A stretch of 64,000 nucleotides of DNA from Martelella lutilitoris (GTDB taxonomy: Bacteria; Pseudomonadota; Alphaproteobacteria; Rhizobiales; Rhizobiaceae). The notes beneath the pieces are model-generated. The model was not told the DNA's origin, searched no databases, and saw only the letters and a program-made list of their open reading frames with translations. Numbering within the stretch: position 1 is the stretch's first letter; each line of letters opens with the position of its first letter. The translations under genes and the position numbers were made by a program. This document shows positions 7,749 to 16,880 of the stretch, piece by piece. The DNA is taken from NCBI RefSeq assembly GCF_005924265.1, contig NZ_VCLB01000008.1, positions 124,001-188,000 on the forward strand, in the 5' to 3' direction.

Positions 7749-8954
7749 ATGACAGCACCCGCAGCGCCTGCCCCCTATGATCTCGTCCTGAAGGGCGGGC
7801 GCGTGATCGATGAGCGAAATGGCCTCGATGGCGTTTTCGACGTGGCCGTCAGCGACGGCAAGATCGCCGCCGTCGCGGCCGATCTCCCAGTCGCCGGCGC
7901 AAAATCCGTACACGATGTCAAAGGCAGGATCGTCGCTCCCGGCCTGATCGATCTCCACACCCATGTCTATCACAAGGCGACCTCGCTCAGCGTCGATCCG
8001 AACATGATCGCGCGCCGTTCGGCAATCACCACACTGGTGGATGCGGGCAGCGCGGGCGCGGGCAATTACGACGGGTTCCGCGACTATGTGATGGCCAATT
8101 CGCCCTACCGCATCCTCGCCTTTCTCAACATCTCCTTTCCCGGCATTTTCGGCTTCGACAAGGGGCTCTTCATCGGCGAGGCGACGCTTCGCGAGATGCT
8201 GCCCGTGGACCGCTGCGTGGCGAAGATCGAGGAAAACCGCGACAAGATCATCGGCGTCAAGGTGCGCATCGGCGGGCCTGCGACCGGCGAACTGGCGCTC
8301 GGCGCGCTGGAACTGGCGCTGGAAGCCGCCGACAAGGTCGGCCTGCCGCTGATGACCCATATCGGCGGCCCGCCGCCGAGCTATGCCGATGTCGTCTCCA
8401 TGCTCAGGCCCGGCGACATTCTCACCCATTGCTACCGCCCGTCGCCCAATTCGGCGCTGACGGAAGACGGCGAAATCCTTCCGGAGATCACGGCCGCGCG
8501 CAAACGCGGCGTGCTCTTCGACATCGCCCACGGCATGGGCGCATTTTCCTATGAAACGGCCGAGCCGGCCATCCGTCAGGATTTTCTCCCCGACATCATC
8601 TCTTCCGACGTGCATGTGGTGGCCGTCGAAGGCCCGGGCTACGACCTTCTTCACGTCATGAGCAAGCTCTATAATTGCGGCCTGTCTCTGCCGGATGTGA
8701 TCGGCATGTCAACCAGCCGTCCTGCCCTCTCGATCCGCCGTCCCGATCTCGGCCATCTCGGCGTCGGCGCGCCGGCGGATATTACCGTGCTCGATGACTG
8801 CGAGGCGGATTTCATCTTCTGCGATGTGCGCGGCGAGGAACGCCCGGGCAACCGCATGCTCCAGCCGGTTGCCTGCTATCTCGGCGGCAGGGCGATGGAG
8901 GTGGGACGACGGCCCTTCGAGGAGCCCTTCCTCAGACGTTGCGGCTGTTGCTGA
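7749..8954 (+). CDS. Amidohydrolase/deacetylase family metallohydrolase (cog3964 type)
   Basis: A 401-residue amidohydrolase-superfamily enzyme, often misannotated as dihydroorotase. The metal-binding set is visible in order: HTH after GLIDL, a lysine in IIGVKVRIGG, histidines in MTHIGG and THCY, and the aspartate in ISSDVH. Cog3964 enzymes such as Atu3266 of Agrobacterium hydrolyse acyl esters of (R)-2-hydroxy acids in vitro. The ATG at 7749 is chosen over 7734 because GGAG lies nine bases ahead of it; the longer start would add five residues. Here it probably removes an acyl group or cleaves an ester or amide in the imported compound. Confidence 0.88.
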   Translation: MTAPAAPAPYDLVLKGGRVIDERNGLDGVFDVAVSDGKIAAVAADLPVAGAKSVHDVKGRIVAPGLIDLHTHVYHKATSLSVDPNMIARRSAITTLVDAGSAGAGNYDGFRDYVMANSPYRILAFLNISFPGIFGFDKGLFIGEATLREMLPVDRCVAKIEENRDKIIGVKVRIGGPATGELALGALELALEAADKVGLPLMTHIGGPPPSYADVVSMLRPGDILTHCYRPSPNSALTEDGEILPEITAARKRGVLFDIAHGMGAFSYETAEPAIRQDFLPDIISSDVHVVAVEGPGYDLLHVMSKLYNCGLSLPDVIGMSTSRPALSIRRPDLGHLGVGAPADITVLDDCEADFIFCDVRGEERPGNRMLQPVACYLGGRAMEVGRRPFEEPFLRRCGCC

Positions 8955-8966
8955 GGGCTCCGGACG

Positions 8967-9719
8967 ATGGCCATGATCGAGATCTGCGTCGAAGGATTTG
9001 GGGAAGCGCTGACTGCGGAAAAGGCCGGCGCGGACCGAGTGGAACTCTGCGCGTCGCTTTCGGAGGGCGGGATCACCCCGAGCATCGCCCAGATCCGCCT
9101 TGCCAAGGCGCGGTGCTCCATTCCGGTCTTTGTCATCATCCGCCCGCGCTGCGGTGATTTTCTCTATTCGGACGGCGAGTTCGAGGCGGTCATGGAAGAT
9201 ATCGCGGCGGCCAAGGCAGCCGGCGCAGACGGCGTGGTCATAGGCTTTCTCACTGCCGAAGGGCGCATCGATATCGCCCGCACGAAAGAGGCAGTCGCGG
9301 CCGCCCGGCCCATGGGCGTCACCTGCCATCGCGCCTTCGACATGACCCGCGATCCAAAGGAAGCGATCGACGACCTGATCGCGGCGGGCGTCGACCGCGT
9401 TCTGTCGTCCGGCCAGCGCGCCAATGCGCAGGACGGCATCGATACCCTCAAGGCCATGATCAACCGCGCAGAGGGCCGGATCATTGTCATGGTTTGCGGC
9501 GATCCGGATCCGACGCTGTTGTTTGACGGCCCGGTCAACCCCGATGCCGTCGACTTTCACTTCGGCGCGACCGGTTACGGCGAAAGCCCGATGCGCTTCA
9601 GAAATCCCCACGTCTTCATGGGCAAGGGCGAGGATAAACGCGAATACATCCGCCGCGTTCTGGACGGCCCGGCCATCACCCAAAGGGCGGAACGGCTGCG
9701 CCGGCTTGTTGTCTCCTGA
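8967..9719 (+). CDS. cutC: CutC family protein
   Basis: A 250-residue TIM-barrel protein of the CutC family. It begins IEICVEGFGEAL and continues with AGADRVELCASLSEGGITPS, VIIRPRCGDF and CHRAFDMT, all family hallmarks. The name refers to copper homeostasis in Escherichia coli, but a direct copper role is disputed. In this operon, between a deacetylase and an SDR, a metabolic role is more likely. A second in-frame ATG two codons later is also possible. Twelve bases separate it from the metallohydrolase. Confidence 0.9.
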   Translation: MAMIEICVEGFGEALTAEKAGADRVELCASLSEGGITPSIAQIRLAKARCSIPVFVIIRPRCGDFLYSDGEFEAVMEDIAAAKAAGADGVVIGFLTAEGRIDIARTKEAVAAARPMGVTCHRAFDMTRDPKEAIDDLIAAGVDRVLSSGQRANAQDGIDTLKAMINRAEGRIIVMVCGDPDPTLLFDGPVNPDAVDFHFGATGYGESPMRFRNPHVFMGKGEDKREYIRRVLDGPAITQRAERLRRLVVS

Positions 9720-9791
9720 CCCGCAACCGGGAACAGAAACATCACTCCGGCAGTTGATCGGGCATCAGTCCAATCATGCGGAGTTACAGAC

Positions 9792-10559
9792 ATGACAAAC
9801 AAGGTGGCACTCGTGACAGGCGCGGGCTCCGGCATCGGCCGCGCTTCGGCTCTTGCTCTTGCGTCCGACGGCATGGCCGTTGGCGTTCTCGGGCACACGC
9901 CGGCGGAAAATCAGGAGACCGTCGACGCCATCAAGGCGGAAGGCGGCATGGCGCTTTCGCTTGCGGCGGACGTGACCAGTGCCGAAGAGATCGATGCGGC
10001 GCTCGACAAGCTGGTGTCCGACTGTGGCCGTCTCGACGCCGTTGTCGCCAATGCCGGCATCAACGGCGTCTGGGCCCCGATCGACGAGCTGGATCCCTCC
10101 GATTTCGACAAGACGATCGCCGTCAACCTGCGCGGCACGTTCCTGACCATACGGGCAAGCGTGCCGCATCTGAGGAAGGCCGGCGGCGGCTCCATCACCA
10201 TCATCTCCTCGATCAACGGCACGCGCAAATTCGTCTCCCCCGGCGCCACCGCCTATTCGGCCACCAAGGCGGCGCAGCTCGCCATGATGCAACAGCTTGC
10301 GCCCGAGCTCGGACAGGCGAAAATCCGCATCAACGCCATCTGCCCCGGCGCGATCGACACCGAGATCGGCGACAATACGCAGATCCGCAACGCCGAAAAG
10401 AGCGGGATCGACGCCGAAACCCACATCCCCCTGACGGGCGACAGCGCAGGCTCCGCCGAGGAGATTGCCGACGTCGTCTCGTTCCTCGCTTCAGACAAGT
10501 CCCGCCACGTCACGGGAACGCCGATCTTCGTCGATGGCGGCCAGAGCCTGGTGACTTAG
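9792..10559 (+). CDS. SDR family NAD(P)-dependent oxidoreductase
   Basis: A 255-residue classical short-chain dehydrogenase, with cofactor loop TGAGSGIG, VANAGING, a serine in ISSING and the YSATK catalytic tyrosine-lysine pair. The C-terminus has VTGTPIFVDGGQSL. It is the last recognisable gene of the rightward catabolic operon, 72 bases after the CutC gene, with no obvious hairpin between them. It presumably handles a hydroxy or keto intermediate; the substrate is unknown. Confidence 0.9.
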   Translation: MTNKVALVTGAGSGIGRASALALASDGMAVGVLGHTPAENQETVDAIKAEGGMALSLAADVTSAEEIDAALDKLVSDCGRLDAVVANAGINGVWAPIDELDPSDFDKTIAVNLRGTFLTIRASVPHLRKAGGGSITIISSINGTRKFVSPGATAYSATKAAQLAMMQQLAPELGQAKIRINAICPGAIDTEIGDNTQIRNAEKSGIDAETHIPLTGDSAGSAEEIADVVSFLASDKSRHVTGTPIFVDGGQSLVT

Positions 10560-11055
10560 GGCGGGTCAGTAAACGTGCTGACGCGTTGCCGGACCGGCGT
10601 CGTGCCGGGCGCGCGAATGCGTCGCACGGCCCGCTGTTTCCCGACGTCTCAAGACACTCAAGGGTTTGCATCCAATGATTGTGACTGCAAGAGCCGAACA
10701 CAGGAACCTGTGAGCGTCACGCTCGATCCAATCCATCAAATGCCGCGACGAAAAAGCGGAAGCATTACGCATAACGATCGACTTGAAAACATGCCTTCAA
10801 ATCGCCGTATATCTGGAGAAAAAGCGGCTCCGGCGGATCGAAGAAGACAAGAGCTGACCGGGAGCCTCTCGCTTTCGTCAGCCCCATGCCGCCGGCTGTT
10901 CCATTCCGTTGATGGCGCCTTTTATGGTTGTAGCGGGCCTCGCGGGACATCGGCAGCCGACGTGCCAAAGACAAGGGTCAACCGCCGGAACAGGACTGTT
11001 CGCCCGGGTTCTTCCAACCCGTCGTTCAGTTGACGAACGAAAGGAGACCCCGACC
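10560..11055. other. 496-base intergenic region, no supported gene
   Basis: Short open frames occur here on both strands, but none has a recognisable motif, a good ribosome site or rhizobial coding character. A weak promoter-like pair, TTGAAA at 10783-10788 and TATATC at 10808-10813, has an overlong 19-base spacer. AAAGGAGA at 11040-11047 is the ribosome site of the downstream permease. The region may carry a long leader for that gene. Confidence 0.4.
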
Positions 11056-12339
11056 ATGACCGTCGAAGCCGAACCAGCCGAGAAACAACAGCCAACAACA
11101 ACCCCGGGACCTGTTTCCTGGGAACACAAGGACACGCTCTGGAGCATCAGCCTTTTCGGAACGGCGGTCGGCGCAGGCATCTTGTTCCTGCCGATCAGCG
11201 CCGGGCAATCGGGTTTCTGGCCATTGCTGGCGGTGACAATCCTGATCGGACCGATGGTCTATCTTTCGCATCGCGCCCTTGCCCGGTTTGTGCTTTCCTC
11301 GCGTGTCGAGACGTCCGACATTACGGATGTGGTCGAAGAGCACTTCGGCCTGGTTGCCGGGAACCTGATAACGGTCCTCTACTTCTTCGCGATATATCCG
11401 ATCGTGCTTATCTACGGCGTCGGCATCACCAATACCGTTGACAGCTTCATCGTCAACCAGATGCAATTTCAGCCCCCGCCCCGCTGGCTTCTGTCACTGT
11501 CGCTCATCCTGTTGATGATGAGCGTGATGATGGCCGGCGAAAATATCATGCTCAAGGTCACGGAGTTCCTCGTCTACCCGCTAATCCTCATTCTGTTCGG
11601 CTTATCCGTCTACCTCATTCCAAGGTGGAATTTCGGCGCGCTTTTTGAAGTTCCGTCCGCTAAGGATTTTGTCGTCACGATCTGGCTTACCCTTCCGGTG
11701 CTGGTTTTTTCATTCAATCACAGCCCGGCGATATCCAGTTTTGCTCGGCTGCAGCGGCGCGACCATGGCGCAAATGCCGTCAGGAAGAGTGACGCCATTC
11801 TCGGTGTAACGGCATCCATGCTTCTGGTGTTCGTGATGTTCTTTGTCTTTTCATGCATTATGTGCCTGACGCCTGAACAGTTCGTCGCGGCGAAAAGCCA
11901 GAACATATCCGTCCTCTCATTCTTCGCGAACGAGTTCGACAATCCGGTCATTTCGCTTCTGGGACCGGTGGTGGCTTTCGCAGCGATCGTCAGCTCGTTT
12001 TTCGGCCACTATCTCGGCGCGAGAGAAGGCATGCGCGGCATTATAAACCAACAGGCCCGCAATATGGGGTTCGAGACGGACCCGAAGACGCTCAATATCT
12101 TCATTGTTTTGTTCTTCATCCTGAGCGTCTGGATCGTGGCGATCTTCAATCCTTCCATTCTCGGACTTATCGAGGCGCTCATCGGCCCCCTTATCGCGGC
12201 GATTTTGTTCCTGCTGCCCATGTATGCCATCCACAAGGTTCCGGCCATGGCCAAATACAAGGGGCACATCAGCAATGTCTTCGTCACGGCAACCGGCATT
12301 GCCGCGGTGTCCGCGATCTTCTTCCAGATCCTCCGATAG
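11056..12339 (+). CDS. HAAAP family serine/threonine-type amino acid permease
   Basis: A 427-residue inner membrane protein with about eleven hydrophobic segments, related to SdaC and TdcC of the hydroxy/aromatic amino acid permease family. The first helix contains [14 protein letters not shown], the family's unwound substrate-site helix. The start at 11056 is set by a strong AAAGGAGA eight bases ahead; the longer frame reaching back to 10909 has no support. It likely imports serine or threonine with a proton. Its position after a locus encoding a D-hydroxyamino-acid-type PLP enzyme and RidA may be functional, but the 496-base gap suggests a separate transcript. Confidence 0.87.
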   Translation: MTVEAEPAEKQQPTTTPGPVSWEHKDTLWSISLFGTAVGAGILFLPISAGQSGFWPLLAVTILIGPMVYLSHRALARFVLSSRVETSDITDVVEEHFGLVAGNLITVLYFFAIYPIVLIYGVGITNTVDSFIVNQMQFQPPPRWLLSLSLILLMMSVMMAGENIMLKVTEFLVYPLILILFGLSVYLIPRWNFGALFEVPSAKDFVVTIWLTLPVLVFSFNHSPAISSFARLQRRDHGANAVRKSDAILGVTASMLLVFVMFFVFSCIMCLTPEQFVAAKSQNISVLSFFANEFDNPVISLLGPVVAFAAIVSSFFGHYLGAREGMRGIINQQARNMGFETDPKTLNIFIVLFFILSVWIVAIFNPSILGLIEALIGPLIAAILFLLPMYAIHKVPAMAKYKGHISNVFVTATGIAAVSAIFFQILR

Positions 12340-12404
12340 CAGAACCTTCGGCCGGCAGGCCCGGGATAGCGCAAGCCCCAGGCGGCAATCGAACAGAGAG
12401 AAAG

Positions 12405-12438
12405 ACGCCCGCCCTCCGCTAGACCGGAAGGCGGGCGT
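12405..12438. terminator. Hairpin terminator between convergent genes
   Basis: ACGCCCGCC at 12405-12413 pairs with GGCGGGCGT at 12430-12438 across a 16-base loop. On the minus strand the stem is followed by CTTTCTCTCT, and on the plus strand only by a short T run. It separates the permease from the DUF982 gene and probably terminates both, better leftward. Confidence 0.7.
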
Positions 12439-12463
12439 TTGATGAACGCTTCGGCGCTGAATA

Positions 12464-12775
12464 TCAGGCGTAACTGCGCGAAGATGCCGCTGCCGTCCGG
12501 ATCGCGCTTGCTGCGGGAGCGCGCTGAACCGGCTGCATCAGGCCCGCCTCCAGCATGGCGGCGATGAAAGCCTCGCGGGAAACCTCCAGCTTGCCGTTAT
12601 GCGCGGCGGCATCGGCGCAAAGGCCGGATGCGCTGCGGTAATGCCGGCCTTCCTTCTGCCGGCAATGGTTCCGCAGGAATTCCGCAGCGCCCTCCGGGCC
12701 TTCAATTGTCGCGGCATCGCCGTCCGCCGTAAGCACGTGAACGGGGATGCTCCAAAATGTGGCAAGCTTCGACAT
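12464..12775 (-). CDS. DUF982 domain-containing protein
   Basis: A 103-residue protein matching the small DUF982 family common in rhizobia. It has an N-terminal strand pair (FWSIPVHVLTADGD), a GPEGAAEFL helix, HYRSASGLCADA and an AFIAAMLEAG helix. The function of the family is unknown. The start at 12775 follows GAGGAAAAAGAAG; a longer frame upstream overlaps the GH3 gene and is unlikely. The C-terminal 25 residues are alanine- and serine-rich and probably disordered. The 278 bases to the GH3 gene hold a possible operator-like AAACGGTTT at 12917-12925. Confidence 0.75.
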   Translation of the reverse strand: MSKLATFWSIPVHVLTADGDAATIEGPEGAAEFLRNHCRQKEGRHYRSASGLCADAAAHNGKLEVSREAFIAAMLEAGLMQPVQRAPAASAIRTAAASSRSYA

Positions 12776-13053
12776 CTTCTTTTTCCTCGTCTTGTTGTTG
12801 CGCCACTGTCGGCCCTGGCCGGCAGGTATCCCTCGAAAACCGGGGAGCCGGCATTTTGTTCCCGCTGTTTTCTTAATAAAAACCAATAGAGTGGCGGCAT
12901 AAGGGCAGGATGTTGTAAACGGTTTGGCCATGCGCTTTTTCGCCGCAAACGCCGCGTCCTTGTCGACGACCCCATGCCACTCTATCTTGGCCCGAAGACC
13001 GCGACAGCAACTGTCGCCGACCCCTTTCACATCTTCCCCGCTGGAGCAGAACA

Positions 13054-15510
13054 ATGCCGAACCTTGATGACCTGATCGACCGGATGACCCTTGAGGAACA
13101 GGTCTCACTGCTTTCCGGCGAGGATTTCTGGTCGCTTCCGGCAATCGAGAGGCTCAGCATCGGCAAACTTCGAGTCACCGACGGACCGAACGGCGCGCGC
13201 GGCGGCGGTTCGCTGATCGGCGGCGTCAAGTCGGCGGCCTTTCCCGTCGGCATCGCCATCGGCGCGACATGGAACCCGGCGCTGGTAGCCGAAATCGGCG
13301 CCGCGCTTGCCGACGAAGTCAAGTCCAAGGGCGCACATGTGCTGCTCGGCCCGACGATCAACATCCAGCGCACCGTCACCAATGGCCGCAATTTCGAATG
13401 CTATTCGGAAGATCCGGTGCTGACCGCCGAACTGGCCTCGGGCTATGTCAAAGGGCTGCAGCAAAAGGGCATTTCCGCCGTCGCCAAACATTTCGCCGGC
13501 AATGAATCCGAGATCGCGCGCACCTCGAACTCCTCCGTCATCGACGAGCGTTCGCTCCGCGAAGTCTATCTCCTGCCCTTCGAGCGCGCGGTGAAGGATG
13601 CCGGCCTCTGGGGCATCATGACGGCCTATAACAAGGTCAACGGCACCTTTGCCTCCGAGCATGAATGGCTAATTACCGAGGTGCTCAGGGGCGACTGGGG
13701 GTTTGACGGGGTGGTGATGTCCGACTGGTTCGGCTCTCACTCGACGGTCGAGACCGTGAATGCCGGGCTCGACCTCGAAATGCCCGGCCCGACGCGCGAC
13801 AGGGGCGAGAAGCTGGTCGAAGCGGTCAAGGCCGGCAAGGTCCTGCCCGAGACGATCCGGGAACGCGTCCGCGCGATCCTTATGGTGATGGAGCGCACCG
13901 GCGCGCTTGGCAGTTGCGAGCCGTTCGCCGAACGCGCCGATGACCGACCGGAGCACCGCGCCCTGATCCGCAAGGCGGGCGCGGAGGCCGCCGTTCTGCT
14001 GAAGAACGAGGACGCATTGCCGCTTTCGGGCAAGGAGACCATTGCCATAATCGGCCCCAATGCCAAGACCGCGCAGATCATGGGCGGCGGCAGCGCCCAG
14101 TTGAACCCGCATTACCGCGTCAGCCCCTATGACGGCTTTGCCGCAGCCCTTGGCGAAGAAAATCTGACCTATGCCGAGGGGTGCACCAATTTCCGCTTCC
14201 AGCCGCTGCTGAAGACCCCGCTTGAGGTTTCCTATTTCGACAATGACGCGCTCTCGGGCGAACCGGTGTTCACCACCACCGAGGATGAGGCGGAACTGAT
14301 CTGGATCGGCAATGTCGCTGAAGGCAAGGTCGCGCCGGACCATTTCTCCGCGCGGCTAGTCGGGGACTATATTCCCAGGGAGACGGCGACCCATCAGGTC
14401 GGGCTCGTCTCGGCCGGCCTCTCCCGACTCTATGTGAACGGCGAACTGGTCGCCGATGCCTGGACCAACTGGACGCGCGGCCGGACCTATTTCGAGGAAG
14501 GGTGTGACGAGGTCGTCGGCAACGTCGATCTCGTCGCCGGCGAGCCGGCGGAGATCGTCGTCGAATACGCCACCCGCCCGTCTTCCGCGCTTGGCCTATC
14601 CGCCATCCGCGTCGGCATTTCCGTGCCGCTCGGCGAAGAGGCGATCGAAGAGGCCGCGGCCATTGCGGCGAAGACCGATGTCGCGCTGGTCTTTGCCGGC
14701 CGTAGCGGCGAATGGGATACGGAAGGCAGCGATCTCGAATCGATCGCGCTGCCCGGCCGGCAGGACGCGCTGGTGGCTGCCGTCGCCCGCGCCAACCCGA
14801 AGACCATCGTCGTGCTGCAAACCGGCGGGCCGGTCGAAATGCCCTGGATCGATGACGTGGCGGGGCTCCTTTCCGCTTGGTACCCCGGACAGGAGGCCGG
14901 CAATGCGATCGCAGACGTACTTCTCGGCAAGGCTGAGCCCGGCGGGCGTCTCGCCCAGACCTTTCCGGCGAAATGGTCGGACAACCCGGCCCACAGCCAG
15001 GACCCGCGCGTCTATCCCGGCAAGGACGGCGAGGTGGAATATCGCGAGGGCGTTTTCATCGGCTACCGCCATTATGACCGCCACGGGATTGAACCGCTTT
15101 TCCCCTTCGGCTTCGGCCTCAGCTATACGACATTCAGGCTGGGCGAACCGGTGGTCGAGGCGGAGAATTTCGATGCCGAGGCGACGGCAACCGTCAGCCT
15201 GACGGTCGAGAATACCGGAAATCGGCGCGGCTCCACCGTGGTGCAGCTCTATGTCTGCCCGAGGGACAGCGGCGGGCAGCGTCCTCAGAAGGAATTGAAG
15301 GCGTTCGCCAAGGTGGTCCTTGCGCCCGGCGAGAGCGGCACTGTCCGCCTTGCGCTTTCGCCGCGCGATTTCGCCCATTTCGACGCCGAGGCGAAGGGTT
15401 GGCGTATTGCTGCAGGCGACTACGATATCAAGATCGGAGAAAGCTCCGACCGCGTTCAGACCATCGCAACCCTTACGAAGGCGACCGACGGCGGTTTGAT
15501 GCCGCTTTGA
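13054..15510 (+). CDS. Glycoside hydrolase family 3 beta-glucosidase with PA14 insert
   Basis: An 818-residue cytoplasmic GH3 enzyme with no signal peptide. Its order is an N-terminal barrel (about 1-300), an alpha/beta sandwich interrupted by a PA14 domain (about 385-500), and a C-terminal fibronectin III-like domain (about 700-800). The catalytic nucleophile is Asp224 in VVMSDWFG, and KHFAGNE is the substrate-binding motif. GH3 enzymes with PA14 inserts commonly hydrolyse beta-linked disaccharides and aryl glucosides. GGAG precedes the start. It converges on the LacI-family gene with an 18-base gap, and probably acts on sugars imported by the transporter at 16881-21271. Confidence 0.93.
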   Translation: MPNLDDLIDRMTLEEQVSLLSGEDFWSLPAIERLSIGKLRVTDGPNGARGGGSLIGGVKSAAFPVGIAIGATWNPALVAEIGAALADEVKSKGAHVLLGPTINIQRTVTNGRNFECYSEDPVLTAELASGYVKGLQQKGISAVAKHFAGNESEIARTSNSSVIDERSLREVYLLPFERAVKDAGLWGIMTAYNKVNGTFASEHEWLITEVLRGDWGFDGVVMSDWFGSHSTVETVNAGLDLEMPGPTRDRGEKLVEAVKAGKVLPETIRERVRAILMVMERTGALGSCEPFAERADDRPEHRALIRKAGAEAAVLLKNEDALPLSGKETIAIIGPNAKTAQIMGGGSAQLNPHYRVSPYDGFAAALGEENLTYAEGCTNFRFQPLLKTPLEVSYFDNDALSGEPVFTTTEDEAELIWIGNVAEGKVAPDHFSARLVGDYIPRETATHQVGLVSAGLSRLYVNGELVADAWTNWTRGRTYFEEGCDEVVGNVDLVAGEPAEIVVEYATRPSSALGLSAIRVGISVPLGEEAIEEAAAIAAKTDVALVFAGRSGEWDTEGSDLESIALPGRQDALVAAVARANPKTIVVLQTGGPVEMPWIDDVAGLLSAWYPGQEAGNAIADVLLGKAEPGGRLAQTFPAKWSDNPAHSQDPRVYPGKDGEVEYREGVFIGYRHYDRHGIEPLFPFGFGLSYTTFRLGEPVVEAENFDAEATATVSLTVENTGNRRGSTVVQLYVCPRDSGGQRPQKELKAFAKVVLAPGESGTVRLALSPRDFAHFDAEAKGWRIAAGDYDIKIGESSDRVQTIATLTKATDGGLMPL

Positions 15511-15528
15511 CCGCCTCCGGTCGCGCCC

Positions 15529-16557
15529 TTACCGGCGCGGCTCGGCGGTTGACTGGCGCACGATCAGTTCGGTCGGCAGCGTGATCCGGTTGCTCGGTGC
15601 GTCGAGGCCACCAATGCGCGCCAGCAGCGTGTTCATCGCCGAGCGGCCGATCTGACGCAGCGGCTGGCGGATGGTGGTCAGCGGCGGGTGCATCTGCTGG
15701 GCAATCGCAATGTCGTCGAAGCCGATCAGCGACATGTCCTCCGGGATCGAAAGCCCCTTCTCCCTGAGCGCCTGGCTGGCGCCGAGCGCGCTGATATCAT
15801 TGGCGGCAAAGATCGCGGTCGGTCGTTCCTTCAGCGCCAGAAGCCGCTTGGCCGCGTCAAAGCCGCTCTTCTGCAGGAAATCGCCGTCGACGACGAGTTG
15901 CGGATCCCGGTCAAGGTCGAACTGGGCGACGGAATCGCGATAGCCCGTCAGACGCTCGCGGGCCGAACGCAGGCGATTGTCGCCGGAGATGAAGCCGATG
16001 CGCCGGTGGCCGAGATCGGCGAGATGGCGCACGGCAAGCCGCGCGCCCTGATAGCTGTCGCCGTCGACCGAGGGAAAGGGCGGATCGTCATAAAGCGTGT
16101 CGATCGTCACCACCGGCAGAGCTTCGCTGGCGATCTGCTCCAGATAGCTCGCCTCGTAAGGCAGGATGGCGATGATGCCGCCGGCGATCTGCTGCAGCAG
16201 GCTCGCCACGCTGCTCGGCGCGGTGCTGTCGCGATCGGGCAAAGAATAGACGAGCGCCTCGTAGCCGGCGCTTTTCGCCGCGCCGCTGATGCCGAGCACG
16301 ATGTCACTGGTAAAGGGCGCATGGAGTTCCGCCATCACTCCGATGATTCGCGAGCGTCCGTTGGAAAGCTTCTGGGCAAAAGGGTTGACCGAATAGCCCA
16401 TCTCGTCGGCGATGCGCAGGATATCCTCGCGCGTTTCGGCCGAAACGCCCGGCTGATTGTTGAGCGCGCGTGACGCTGTCATCCGCGAGACGCCCGCGAC
16501 CTTTGCAATCTCGGCCAGCGTCGCCGCTCGTTTCTTCACAGCCACAATAGCCCCCAC
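15529..16557 (-). CDS. LacI family transcriptional regulator
   Basis: A 342-residue repressor. The N-terminal helix-turn-helix reads TLAEIAKVAGVSRMTASRAL, with the hinge QKLSNGRSRIIGV, followed by a periplasmic-binding-like effector domain (IIAILPYEAS, RRIGFISGD, TAIFAANDISALG). The GTG start at 16557 has GCGAGG ahead of it; an internal GTG four codons later is possible. It is transcribed away from the ABC operon across a 323-base region carrying a perfect LacI-type palindrome. It probably represses the operon and the neighbouring GH3 genes until an oligosaccharide is present. Confidence 0.93.
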   Translation of the reverse strand: MGAIVAVKKRAATLAEIAKVAGVSRMTASRALNNQPGVSAETREDILRIADEMGYSVNPFAQKLSNGRSRIIGVMAELHAPFTSDIVLGISGAAKSAGYEALVYSLPDRDSTAPSSVASLLQQIAGGIIAILPYEASYLEQIASEALPVVTIDTLYDDPPFPSVDGDSYQGARLAVRHLADLGHRRIGFISGDNRLRSARERLTGYRDSVAQFDLDRDPQLVVDGDFLQKSGFDAAKRLLALKERPTAIFAANDISALGASQALREKGLSIPEDMSLIGFDDIAIAQQMHPPLTTIRQPLRQIGRSAMNTLLARIGGLDAPSNRITLPTELIVRQSTAEPRR

Positions 16558-16880
16558 CGGCGCAGCCTCGCCGGCATTACGCCCGCAGCATCGCCCGAAG
16601 ATACCAGAACGATCAATGCCTTATCCTCTTCCTGCCCGCCCTTGCGCACAAACGCCGGGCAAATATGTCGATTAGCACAGTCTCGTCACAATAGCGACAT
16701 GAAGCGCAGCCGATCCATTCCGGCGGGCTTCATACCCGCAAACCGGGCAATGACCTGTCTTTTCACAGAACCGGTGCGACGTCTTTTCGCAGCCAGGGAA
16801 ACCCGATTGACACTCTGTATCGTTACCGGTAACGTACCTCATATCGTAAGATTTACAACTGTCTTGCATGGGAGGACACA
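16558..16880. other. 323-base divergent intergenic region
   Basis: No coding region is supported. The right-hand part carries the promoter and operator annotated separately. The left-hand part is GC-rich 5' flank of the LacI-family gene without a clear motif. Confidence 0.5.
16807..16835 (+). promoter_or_regulatory. Promoter overlapped by LacI-family operator
   Basis: TTGACA at 16807-16812 is a perfect -35 box. After a 17-base spacer the -10 would be TAACGT at 16830-16835, which is weak. The perfect 14-base palindrome CGTTACCGGTAACG at 16821-16834 covers the spacer and -10 box. A CG centre and symmetric arms are typical of LacI-family operators, so binding would block RNA polymerase. The regulator encoded next door is the obvious candidate. 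Confidence 0.75.

Noticed and set aside
10575-11033. Possible 152-residue gene in the gap before the HAAAP permease
   Set aside because: Low-complexity arginine/serine-rich translation, no ribosome site and no recognisable family; treated as non-coding.
12917-12925. AAACGGTTT as a second LacI-family operator before the first GH3 gene
   Set aside because: The half-sites are only four bases and differ from the 16821-16834 palindrome. Kept as a remark, not a feature.
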